From: Vigna angularis
Lineage: Eukaryota; Streptophyta; Magnoliopsida; Fabales; Fabaceae
Direction: 5' to 3'
Length of the DNA stretch: 64,000 bases
Assembly: GCF_016808095.1 (NCBI RefSeq)
Contig: NC_068971.1
Coordinates: forward strand, 34,643,631 to 34,707,630
The notes beneath the pieces are model-generated. The model was not told where the DNA came from and did no database searches. It saw nothing but the letters and a program-made list of their open reading frames with translations. The position numbers and the translations under genes were made by a program. This document shows positions 12,201 through 24,200 of the stretch, in pieces. Every line of letters starts with the position of its first letter. Position 1 is the stretch's first letter.

Positions 12201-15200
12201 CCGAACTGTCATCGGAACTCCCCTCCGGTGGATTAACGCGCGTACCTAAGACCCTCATAATTTGCTGCAAGTCTCGTCGTACAGCCGCTGACTCAGCCTT
12301 CATTCCCTCCATCGTGATCTCAATTGCCTCCAGTCTCACAACGGTATCGTTCTCCATCTTCGTTCACTTCTCGCAAAATTTGGATCCGGCAGGTCGGACC
12401 AAATTGATAGGTTTCTTGTTAAAGAAATCCTATCTCTCACTCAACAACTCTCGGAAACAGTACAGAGAGTGTGTATAACCTCTGATATTATTGACTTTCA
12501 AGAAAGAATGCAAGAATAGGAAGAACAATGGAAGCTTAACCTTCCCCAACAAGGATAACCAAATCCTGTTTTAGAAACTACTAACAGTCCAAAAGTCCCT
12601 CCCCTTATTCCCCTTAACTATTTATACAACCATCATTGTTCCCCCTTCCTAACTGTCAGACAGTTAGGCCAGCTAATGCAACTAACTACTCACATACTCT
12701 TCTTTCTCCTAACATACACCCTCATCATCCTATCAAGCAGCTTGATTATCACATATAAGTGTCATGTGAGTGACATCTCCAAATTTCAATTCACTAAGTA
12801 ATTGTTTAAGCCACACAAGCTCGCAAGTAGCAGATGTCATAGCTCTATATTCTGCTTCTGTGCTGGACCTTGCCACAAAACTTTGCTTCTTACTTTTCCA
12901 AGATATCAGATTACCACCAATAGAGACACAATATCCAGAAGTAGACCTCCTATCAGAAGGGGAATCGGCCCAATTAGCATCTGAATAGCAAACGATTTTT
13001 GTATCGTTGTTAGGGCCATATAGCAAACCTTTTCCAGGTGATCCTTTAATATACTTCAGTATGCGAACAACTGCATCCCAATGGTCTTCACATGGGGAGT
13101 TTAGAAATTGACTCACCACACTAACTGCGAAGGAAATGTCAGGACGCGTAACAGTAAGATAGTTTAATTTACCATCTAATCTTCTGTACCGTTCAGGATC
13201 TGAGAAAGGCTCCCCCTGATTTGGTAGGAGTTTGATGTTAGGGTCCATAGGTGTCTCAACAGATTTACAGTTCATTAACCCTGTTTCCTCCAAGATGTCT
13301 AACGCATACTTCCTCTGAGATATGACAATACCATCATTGGATTGTGCTACTTCAATACCCAAAAAGTATCGGAGTTTGCCAAGATCTTTGGTTTGAAAAT
13401 GATGACAAAGGTGTTGTTTCATCTGAGAGATGCCGAGATAGTCACTTCCTGTGAGAACAATATCATCGACATACACTATTAAGTAAATACATCCAGCACT
13501 TGAGTGGCGATAGAACACTGAATGATCCGCTTCACTGCAAGACATACCAAATTGTTGAACAACACAGCTGAATTTACCAAACCAGGCCCGAGGAGATTGT
13601 TTTAGACCATATAAGGATTTGCGAAGACAACATACCAATCCAGATGACTCCCCTGAGCAACAAAGCCAGGCGGTTGCTCCATATAAATTTCTTCATGCAA
13701 ATCACCATTTAGGAAAGCATTTTTGACATCAAGTTGGTAAAGAGGCCATTGTCGAAGAGCGGCCATGGCAATGAATAGGCGAACAAAGGTCATTTTTGCC
13801 ACTGGAGAAAAAGTATCACCATAATCCAAACCAAAAATCTGTGTGTAGCCTTTGGCAACCAGTCGAGCTTTCAGACGATCAATTGTGCCATCAGGGCCAA
13901 CCTTGATAGCATACACCCACCTGCAACCAACAACAGACTTTCCAGATGGTAATTGGACAAGCTCCCAAGTTCCACTTTTCTGTAAAGCACTTAATTCATC
14001 CAGCATAGCTTGACGCTAGCCAGGATGAGTTAAGGCATCACCCACAGATTTAGGAATTGACACAGAAGAAATGGATGAGAGACAAGTGTAAAAAGATGGA
14101 GATGATCTGTGGTAACTAAGAACAGTATAATGGGGGGAAGGGTTACGGGTAGAGCGTATACCTTTACGGAGGGTAATAGGCAAGTCAGACTCATTTGTTG
14201 GAGCCGGAGGAGACACAGGAGGCGGCACTGGAAGTGAGTCATGAGGGAGACAATTGCGGCGACTATAAACCTGAAGGGGTGGTGGTGAAGGACGATCCTG
14301 TGGTGAATGAGAGTCTAAAGAAGGAGGAGACAAAATGAGTGGAGCATCACCAGGAGGATCACAGATAAGAGGAATATCAACAGTAACAGGGAGAGGGACA
14401 GAACTAGAAGATAGATGTGTAAAGTAAAAAGAAGATTCATCAAAAGTGACATCAGCAGAGATAAAGTGACGATTGAGGGAAGGGGAAAAACACTTATAGC
14501 CCTTTTGTGACCGTGGAAATCCTAAGAAGACACATTTGTGAGACCTAGGAGATAACTTATCAAGACCAGGACTAAAATCATGAACAAAACATGTAGACCC
14601 AAAAACTCTAAGAGGTAATGGATGTAGAGGGTCTTGAGGAAATAAGATAGAATGAGGGATTTTGTTCTCTAGGACGGAAGATGGCATGCGGTTGATAAGA
14701 TAACGTGCCGTGAGAACAGCATCACCCCAAAAACGTGAGGGTACTTGACCATGAATGAAAAGGGTACGAGTTGTTTCAATAAGGTGTCTATTCTTGCGCT
14801 CAGCCACCCCATTTTGTTGAGGGGTATAAGCACATAAGGTTTGGTGAAGAATGCCATGAGAAGCCATAAAATGTTTAAACTGTTGAGAAAGGTATTCACG
14901 GCCATTATCACTGCGTAAAGTGCGAATAGAAACCCCAAACTGAGTTTTTATTTCATTGAAAAATAGAAAACAACTCAGAACGATTCTTCATGAGAAACAA
15001 CCAAGTACATCTGGAATAGTCATCAATAAAGGTAACAAAATATTGAAATCCTAAAGTTGACTTAACACGACTAGGTCCCCAAATATCAGAATGAACCAAT
15101 GAAAAGGAGGATGACGCTCGTTGTGAAACACTACGAGGAAAGGAACTAGGAGTATGTTTACCTAACTGACAAGACTCACACGACAAACTTGGTAATTTGG

Positions 15201-18200
15201 ACAAACTCGGAACAAGTTGCTGCAGTTTGGCAAGACTGGGATGACCTAACTGAGCATGAAGAAGGGATGGTGACTCCATGATTATGCCAGCATGTGGAGA
15301 AGGGCTGAGATGATATAGGCCATGAGACTCACATCCTGTGCCAATCATGTGTTTCGAACTCCGATCATGCAACCAAACAGAATCTTTGGTAAATGAAATA
15401 ACACAATTAAGGGAACGAGTTAGACGACTTACGGACAATAAGTTAAAAGGAGACCCAGGGACATAAAGTACATTATCAATGGATATGGACGGAAAAATAT
15501 GAACAGTACCAATACCATGAGATGAGACTCTAGACCCATCAGCCATCGTTACCGAGGGTAAATTATCCGGACATGACAAGGAAGAAAACAAGGACTTGTT
15601 ACCAGTGATATGATCGGTGGCACCTGAGTCAAGGACCCAAGATCCGAGAGACTGAGTCAGACCAACAAAAGGAGTACCTGTGCGTATAACAGAAGCAGAT
15701 GTAGTGGAACTAGAGTGCTGACGGTCCTCATACCATCTGAGAAATTCCTGAAAGACTACAGGGTTATTTATGGTATTTGATGAAGTAGGATGGTCTGCAG
15801 ACGGTGATCGGGGAGGTGGATCAGAATTAGCCATTGCTATAGGTCGAGGAGGACGTCCATGAAACGCATAACATCTATCAATTTTGTGGCCTAGCTTGCC
15901 ACAATGGTCACATTTTGGACGTCCTTTACCTGGTTGGCGAGACCGACTCCGATCATCAAGTTGGGCAGCCATGGAGAGGGAGAAACCCTAAAAAAATCCA
16001 AAGTGCTCCGATTGACGCAACGACCACAGATCCAGAAAGAGGGCGAGGAGGCGATCACGACGGTTCTGATCGGCGGCGGAACTCTCCGGCGACGCGCCGG
16101 CACGCGCGGTGGGAAGCGGCGGCAGCGGTGACTGTTGCGGCGGCGCGTGGGTGGTTCGTTCGCCGCGATCTTTGTGGCATGGTGGTCGCCCGGTCGAGAC
16201 GATTCCGATGGTGTGGTCGTTGGTCGATTCTGGAAATCCAGCGGCGGCGGTGGCGGCAGCGTCTGCAGCGACAGCGGCGGTGATGGGTACCGGAGACCGT
16301 GGAGTTGGCGGGAACTATTCCTGTGCTCTAGATACCATGTTGAATATAGTGAAGAAGAGTAGGAGAAATCTCCCTTATGTGTTTAGCATACACATAGGGT
16401 AGTTTATTTATAATGTAAGATAAGGGTTAAACCCTAAATATAGAATGGGCTAAGCCCAATTAACAGAAACACACAACTTAACATCTAACATAGAGTCTCT
16501 TTTGAAATGGCAGTTTAATGAATGTACTGAGTAGACATGTCAAAGTGAGTCAACCCGGCTCACATTGCCTCACCACATATCTAGTTAAAAATGAATGAGC
16601 CTAACCTAGTTCTCTTTATGGTGAGCCAAAAATTTTACAACTTGACTCAACCCACCACAGGTTGGTAGATTAAGTAGGTTGGCTCACTAACCCATGTAAA
16701 AAATAAAAAAATATTTTTTTATTTTTATTTTTAAATATTCATATTTGTAAGTTATTCTGTAAAAGTAGGTTTCAATTTATTTCAATGAGTTTCTTGAATA
16801 ATTTATAAAAAAATATAGAATAATGTTTCTCTATTTCTTCTAGTTACCATTTTTTTCCCTTCCCAATCAAAAGGGTTGTTGTACTGATTTTAATCAATAT
16901 GCTAATGCTAATGCAAATTACCAAAGACATTATTGTGTGAACTTAACTTGGTTCTGGAAAAGAAAAATACATTTAGAGAGAACTTCTAAAAATACGTTAT
17001 TATTTCTTAAAATATTTTATCAATCACAAACAAACATAGACTCTCTTTTTTTTTTCTCCTCTGCCACACTCCAAATTTTCTAACACATTCACGTTTTGCT
17101 AATTAATTCCCGCAGTTCCACACTTTTCACCTTCACAGTTTTTGCAAATTGTTGATTGAATGTGAATAGCTCTTCCTGCGAACCAAGCACTTATCCTAAA
17201 ATATGTTTCTATTATTACAATAGACGCAATGGGTAAATAATGTTATCTTCAAAAGTTTGCAACCTGAACTCCACTACACAAGTCATATGAACGAACCAGG
17301 AAAAGAGAAAGGTACCTGAATGGGAGAGGAAGGTTGTGATGAAGAAAAAAGATGGAGAGGCTGGCAAGAAGAAGGAGATGAATAATGGAGGAGCAGCAAT
17401 GCCGGCAAGCACTAATGCAGAGGAGCATGACATGATGCTGCAGACGTGGAGGGGCACCGACATGACACTGCAGATGCGGAGGAGCACTAACACCGACGAG
17501 CAGCAGACATGAAGCACACAAATTGTTCGGAACTGCTGAAATGTTTGATCTGTGTGGTGCGTATGAAATGAATCAGAGGCAAGGCAAGTTAGGGCTCACT
17601 TTGAAGCAGTCTGCGACCCTGGATTCTTATTGTCTTCAAACAGAGAGAGGGAAATTAAATTAATTATGTTAGTTAGTTTACCTATTTAATATTAAGTTTT
17701 TGTTTTTTTAATATAGGTGGGTTGTGGGTCAGCTCACTATAACCGGGTCAGCTCACTATAACCGGCTCGAACCTGCATAACCTGTGGGTTAAGTAAGCTG
17801 AATCCATTTTGACTCAATCGAAAAAAAAAAATTTCCCAACCTGGCCTGGCTTGAATCCATGATGAGCCAGGTTGGTTCATGGATTCCGGCTCACTTTGAC
17901 ATGTCTAGTTCTGAGATTTATATTATACTCATGCTACCCCTGTATGTTTGCAAGATTTAAATTTTCCATAACCCTGAAAACATTTCAGTGCTATGCTTTT
18001 CATGCATCTATATGTCCTGATCTACTCTTTGACATCATGAAATGACAGAACAAACTTTTGAGTTTTATTGCTTCTGATCATCCCTGTCATAACCCAAGTT
18101 CATTGGTCGCATGGTGGGAATTCATTCTATGATGTTCTCTTCTTTTTGTCAAACAGGACTAATGTATATTTTAATTTTGTTACTCAGGCTTCTAGAGTGT

Positions 18201-21200
18201 TAAAAATGGAGAGATACAGTTTGCAACATCTTTTGCAACACTTCTGTGGGATTACTGCAAACAAGGAGTATGTTGTCTTTACTTTTTGGAATTATCCCCT
18301 TCTTTTTAAGTGTCTTACTTAACTCTTTAACACAAGTTTTATAATTTCCTGTGGAATAACTATTCATTTTATTCTTATCAACACTCTGGAAGGTTGACTA
18401 GTCAACTCCTTGCAGATACCAGAATGCAGATTGGAGATTACGCCCTCTTCCTGATGTGATGCTGAGGTGCAACTGTGTTTTAAACTTATCACATTGTTGA
18501 TTCTTCCCATGGTTTAGGTTTTGACCTGCTTTTAGATGTGTATTAGTTTAATTTATTATCCAATAATAAACAAAGGGTATGTGATCCAGGTTTTGGGGGA
18601 CACAGATCTAATAAGTTATCTTGTTCTCTGTACTCAGTTGGGGATGATCTGTAGTTGATGTTAGACCGAGAGTTTGGAATTTATATGATCACGTTGACAT
18701 AAGTTTCATTATGAAGCTTTTAGTCATTAGTTACTACCCACAAAACTCAAGGATTCAGTGAGCTTAGTGACTCAGACAAGAGCACCAATGAGCTAACTGT
18801 TGATCTTTCTTTTTTTAAAAGATGTGACTAGAAGTGTCATGCACATGGGAATCACTTCCTAGAAATTTTCCCTATGAATTTTCCTTAGAAGTACCTGGGT
18901 GCTTAGTAACAAGGGAATAATGGGATGTGGAGAACATGCATTAGGATTATAAATATATTCAATGGACTAGGAGATATTTAGAATTATGTAATCATAAAGG
19001 GATAAAACTCATTTTCCATACTATGAAATTATGGGAAAGGCAATTCAACATAGATCAATAGAAATGACTTTGATTATAGGGAATCAACCTGGACAAAGTC
19101 GGGGACTCATCTAGGTTCAACCTGCACAAATGTCTAGCTCTCCCTTCTTGGGAGGTGCACTCCAATACTGTGAAGTGTCCTGCAGCACATGTCCTGAAGT
19201 CTGCTTGCTTGTCTAATCTGTAGCACCCCTAAGTCCAATTTCCACGCCGCAGCCTTGACTGTTCCATCTAGAGTAGAGTGTCACAAAATGAATGTTAGAG
19301 GAAAATTCAAACTGGACTTTGGAAACTCAAGCCGGTAACTGAAACTTGGCTATTGGAAATATATTAATCCACCACTAAAGCAGATATATTTTATTGATGT
19401 TTACCTTTTGTAATTTAATATAAACCTGCTCATGTGACTATACTATTAACTCACTGGTTTTAAACCAGTATCTTGTCTGATTTAATTACTGGTCTGCTTT
19501 TAAAAAACTCGTATTAAGTGTTAGTTGTTAAGAGAAGTGTTGTGGAAGTCTTTGGAAAGGGAACTTGTTTGTGATTTCGTGTACAAGACTTGTATAGATG
19601 TGGTAACTACCTTGAGTTTTTACTTCAATATTTTGGATGTGCTTAACAATGATATATATGAAAGATTATCCCTAAATGCATCACTTCTGCTGATTATATA
19701 GCTCTGAATTTGATTGAGGATTCAAGGGAAAGGGTTAGGTTTAGGCTTGAATTTTGGAGAGATATTGGAATCAAAGGCTTTTACTCGAGTGGTTAAGAAT
19801 AAGACAGAGTACATGCATTGCAAATATAGCAAGAAATAAGAGGAAAATAGCTTGGGATGTAAATCTTGGAGATTAAGAATGATGGGAAATTTAATGAAAT
19901 CAAACACAGGATACAAGCTGAGTGTTTAAAATGAAGAAAGGCATCCAAGGTTGTTTGTGACCATTGAAAAGAGACAAATCAAGAAGGCATATGATGAATT
20001 TCATGTGTTTAGACCACATTGTGTTGGAGGTTCCTCCATTAAGCATGACAACCCTCCGAGTCTCTTTTCCTTTGACACTTCCAATAGAGATGTTTTCTCT
20101 CCCTAAGATTTCTATCTTGGTTAGGTCACATTCATGGTTCAGACCATGTAAAAATTTAAAGATTCTTCCTCTTTCAACAACTTTAACATGTGGGGCAGCA
20201 TTTGTTTTTTTTATCTTCAAATGTTGGTACTGATCTAGTTTTATCCACAGCCCATTCAAAGTTTCGTGATATTTTCATAGAGAGAGAACCTTGTTTGGTG
20301 TGAAACTGATAGGTTTCTGTTAGGAATCTTTAGTGTAAGAACCTAACCGTCACCCTCACCATTGATATGCACTCACACAAGACAGAAAGAATCAAACAAT
20401 GGGTATGTTATTCACAGTAACAATCACTGAGTACCAAGTGTAACTCGAGGGCCTAACCCCTCTCACCAGGTTCGAAACTGGTATGTACAAAGTATACAAT
20501 TGACTAACTCCCCTCCTACAAAATTACAAAAGGTTTAAATTTATAGGCCCCTTGCCCGCCTTCTCCAACTGTTCCACCGCCCTATCTTATATCCTATCAG
20601 TTTCTTAGTATGAAACCTATCTAAACACAACACTAACACACACCAAACAATCAAGAAAGATAGCGAAACAAAGTATTCTGTATTGATCTCTTCAGTCTGT
20701 ACAACCCAAAACCTCCAAGGGAGCCTAATTCCCCCTCCACAGGATAAATGAGTCCTGTCTATACAATGAATGTTCAAAAACTCCCCTTTACAAAGAATAC
20801 CCCAGCTCTTTATAAGAGCTCTTTTCCCGCCCCCTAACTATTAACAGTTAGGCTTCATTAACTCTCCTGACCTCCTCATTCCCTCTTCTCTTTCTCTCAT
20901 AGACTCTCCATATCCTATCAGAAACACCTTGCTTTAAATGTAATATCAAACAGCAAAATCCTTTTCCAAAAGGTGTTATTTAAGTCACCCCAAATTTCTT
21001 TAGCAGAAGAATAAAACATATAATTTTGAATTATCTTGGGAACCCTTGAATGCCACATTCAAGTCATGATAAGTGAATCTTCGTTAGCTAGCACAAATCT
21101 CAAAATTAGGTTCATTTAACCTCGGTCCTCCACCATCAATGTGGTATGATCTTGACCATCCTTTTAGAATCCTCTGAATGTTCCGGCTTTATCGCAAATA

Positions 21201-24200
21201 ATTTTGGCGTCAAATTGGTAGGAGTCCACTACATTTGGAAGATCATTTGGATCCATAGGAGTAAATGTAGCCTTAACCATTGAGAAAATAAAAGAGCAAA
21301 CTGCAAAGGGAAAAAGGAAATATTTGCAAGGGAGTAAAAGACTCAAATCTACTGAAAAATGGAGTCGAACAAGATGACACCATCCCTTGGGGATGGACTT
21401 AGGGGGCTTCTGCAAGCCTATATGTGGCGGCAGTGGTGATAGGTGGGTGTGGTTGGAATAGGGTGCTTGGGCTACATCTGCTGACACTATTGTGGCGTGT
21501 GGTGTTTTTTAAGGTGACACAACTACCAACATTGTGATCTCTAGTGTGAGACGCACCTTTTTATCCTACCACTGTCTTCGAGGATGGTGGCTGTGGCAAC
21601 AATAGAGAGCCTAAGATCTGGAGCTGTGATACCAACTTGAATAGTGAGAGGGAATACAGAAATATTTTAGTAATTACAATCATGCTAATTACATTCTCAA
21701 CCTCTATTTATGACAATCATATTCTCTTTAAAAAAGAAATATAAAAAAAGAAGTGAAATATGAATAAATATGTAGATTCTAGAGACATTTTCCTACTTAC
21801 TGGGGAGATAGTAGGGTATTTTTATCCTAATAATTCCCTATTTACAACATTATCTGTAGTTTTTCTGCTAATCACAGTCCATCTATGTGTGAAAATATTA
21901 ATTTGATTAGTCTAAGGTCTTATGCAATATTGACTTGTATATTAAGCTTGTGATTTTTATAACTACAATCTAATGAACTATTTTTCTGATTATAGATATG
22001 GCAGAGAGGATACACACTATCTGCTCTATATATATGATTTAATGAGGATCAAATTGTTTACATTGTCTAAGGAGTCTGAAGGTTGTGATAATCCTCTACT
22101 GGAGGTAAGTTGATACCAACCAACTAATTGACCATGCAATCTATCAATTAGTTTATATGATTATTAGATGCTCCTTTTTCCCTTGGTTTATTTGGTCCGA
22201 AATATTTTAACTTTCAAGCTTACTTAAACTAACTAGTCATTATTTCAATCATAGATAGTTGAAAAACAAGCATTAAAGGGAAATTATCCAAGCTAAACTA
22301 GTTAATATTTCAATCTTAGATAGTCAGAAAGGGAGCATTAAAAAGGAATAATCTGAATATTATTGCTTGGTTAGGAATACAATCATGATTCTACTTATGT
22401 ATGGTTGTTGATACCCAATAATAAAACTCTGAATAATTAAAGACACTCAATCTCTGTTCTAAATTAGTGCTAATTGGTAGACAAATATTTGGTCGTGTTA
22501 AGAAGTAGATTTTAAGCCTAACTTACTACAAAATCAGCTTATAAGGTGAGGTTTGCACCCACTTATATATTATGAAGTTGTTTTATCCCTAGTTAATGTG
22601 GGATTTTCAACACACACTCCTCCTCACGTTGAGGTATATACAATCTCAAGCGTGAAACTAAACATTAATGGATGATCCGATAGTGAGTCGAAAAAAATTC
22701 AAACCCGAGCTGATCCACCACAGGTTAGTAGGTTAAACGAGTTGATTCACTGACTCACTTAATGGAGGAAATGTTGTCAGTTGGGAGTTGGTCTATATAA
22801 TTAGACTAATCAGTTCCTTGGAGGAGAGCATGATAATTTTGTAGATTGAGCTTTAGCTCTTTGTGAAGGGGAAACCCTTGGAGGAGAGAGTGCTCTCCTA
22901 TTTTGTGTTATTTTCAGTCTTCTCAATAAAAAATATTACTCTTCTTTCTCTTTTTAATTCTAGGTTCCTAATAATTGGTCCGACCTGTCGGATCAAGGAG
23001 GGAAAACATGGAAGGAAGCTACAATACTTTGGAGAGGGGGACCAACGAACTGGATATAAGGATGGCAACATGGAGAGGACTTAGGCAAGAGATGAGGAAA
23101 GGTTTCACTTAAGAATTAAACTGTGAAATAATTCTAAAGGGCGTGATTGATCCCTCTCATAATCTTCTATTTATAAGAATAAATTGATACAAGAGTACAT
23201 GATAAATAGGGTAACCCAAGACACAATATAATCATGATAAATAGAGTAGTAACCCTTGACACAATATAATCATTATGAATAGGGTAAATATCCTAACACT
23301 CCCCCTCAATCTGGAGCATACAAATTGTATGTACCAAGCTTGGAACAAATAAACTCAACCCGAGGATCCCTTAATGACTTGGTCAACACATCTGCGAGTT
23401 GATCGTTTTACCCAACAAACTCAATACAAATTTCTTTAGTCAACAACTTTTCACGAACAAAATGACAATCAATTTCTATATGTTTAGTCCTCTCGTGAAA
23501 AACTAGATTTGATACAATGTGGACAGCAGCATGATTGGGCTTGATTGATCCCTCTCATAATCTTCTATTTATAAGAATAAATTGATACAAGAGTACATGA
23601 TAAATAGGGTAACCTAAGACACAATATAATCATGATAAATAGAGTAACCCTTGACACAATATAATCATTATAAATAGGGTAAATATCCTAACACTCTCCC
23701 TCAAGCTGGAGCATACAAATTGTATGTACCAAGCTTGGAACAAATAAACTCAATCCAAGGACCCTTAATGACTTGGTCAACACATCTGCGAGTTGATCGT
23801 TTTACCCAACAAACTCAATACAAATTTCTTTAGTCAACAACTTTTCACGAATAAAATGACAATCAATTTCTATATGTTTAGTCTTCTCGTGAAAAACTAG
23901 ATTTGATGCAATGTGGACAACAACATGATTATCGCAATACATCTTCATAGTATGGATGTCAAAAAAGTTAAGTTCTTGAAGGAATTGTTTCATCCATATA
24001 AGTTCACATGTTAGTGATGTCATTGTCCTATACTTGGCTTCAGCTATTGATCGAGCTACTACATTCTATTTCTTACTTTTCTATGAAATAATGTTTCCTC
24101 CTAGGAAAACACAGTATCTTGTAGTAGATCGTCTATCAATAGGCGAACCTGCCCAATCTACATCACAATACCCATAGACTTGAATGCTTCCTTTATCTTC

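Larger units (their letters stand above)
7511..12735 (-). mobile_element. Young Ty3/gypsy chromovirus inserted in the copia RNase H region
   Basis: The 331-bp LTRs at 7511-7841 and 12405-12735 begin TGATAGG and end CCTATCA, and I found no difference between them by eye. The target duplication agcag is at 7506-7510 and 12736-12740. The minus-strand PBS (12384-12401) starts TGGTCCGACCTGCC, which matches what I recall of the 3' end of plant tRNA-Tyr. The polypurine tract is a long G run (C run at 7844-7862 on +). One intact 1508-codon frame encodes Gag-Pol with a chromodomain. Total length is 5225 bp. Short LTRs and a C-terminal chromodomain suggest a Reina-like chromovirus (inference). Confidence 0.96.
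7127..16490 (-). mobile_element. Ty1/copia retrotransposon split by a nested Ty3/gypsy element
   Basis: The 153-bp LTRs at 7127-7279 and 16338-16490 (tgttgaatatag...catctaaca) differ at about 4 positions. The 5-bp target duplication tagag is at 7122-7126 and 16491-16495. On the minus strand the PBS beside the right LTR reads TGGTATCTAGAGC, an initiator-Met PBS with one extra base. The polypurine tract next to the left LTR reads TTGAGGGGGAGTG. Pol order is PR, IN, RT, RNase H (copia). The gypsy element 7511-12735 interrupts RNase H; without it the element is about 4.1 kb. It sits antisense in intron 4 of the RRP6-like gene. Confidence 0.95.

Noticed and set aside
11399..12249. Long plus-strand frames opposite the gypsy polyprotein
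   Set aside because: Serine/proline/leucine-rich reverse reading of a recognised Gag; no independent evidence.
15904..16402. Overlapping plus-strand frames opposite the copia leader
   Set aside because: Low-complexity G/R/A-rich readings of GC-rich leader DNA, with no conserved motif.
17215..17521. Two minus-strand frames inside the hAT element considered as a transposase remnant
   Set aside because: Cysteine/serine/leucine-rich low complexity; no hAT dimerisation or DDE-type motif seen.
20460..20490. ggttcgaaactgg, resembling a tRNA B box
   Set aside because: No A box, acceptor stem or cloverleaf around it; it lies inside an LTR.
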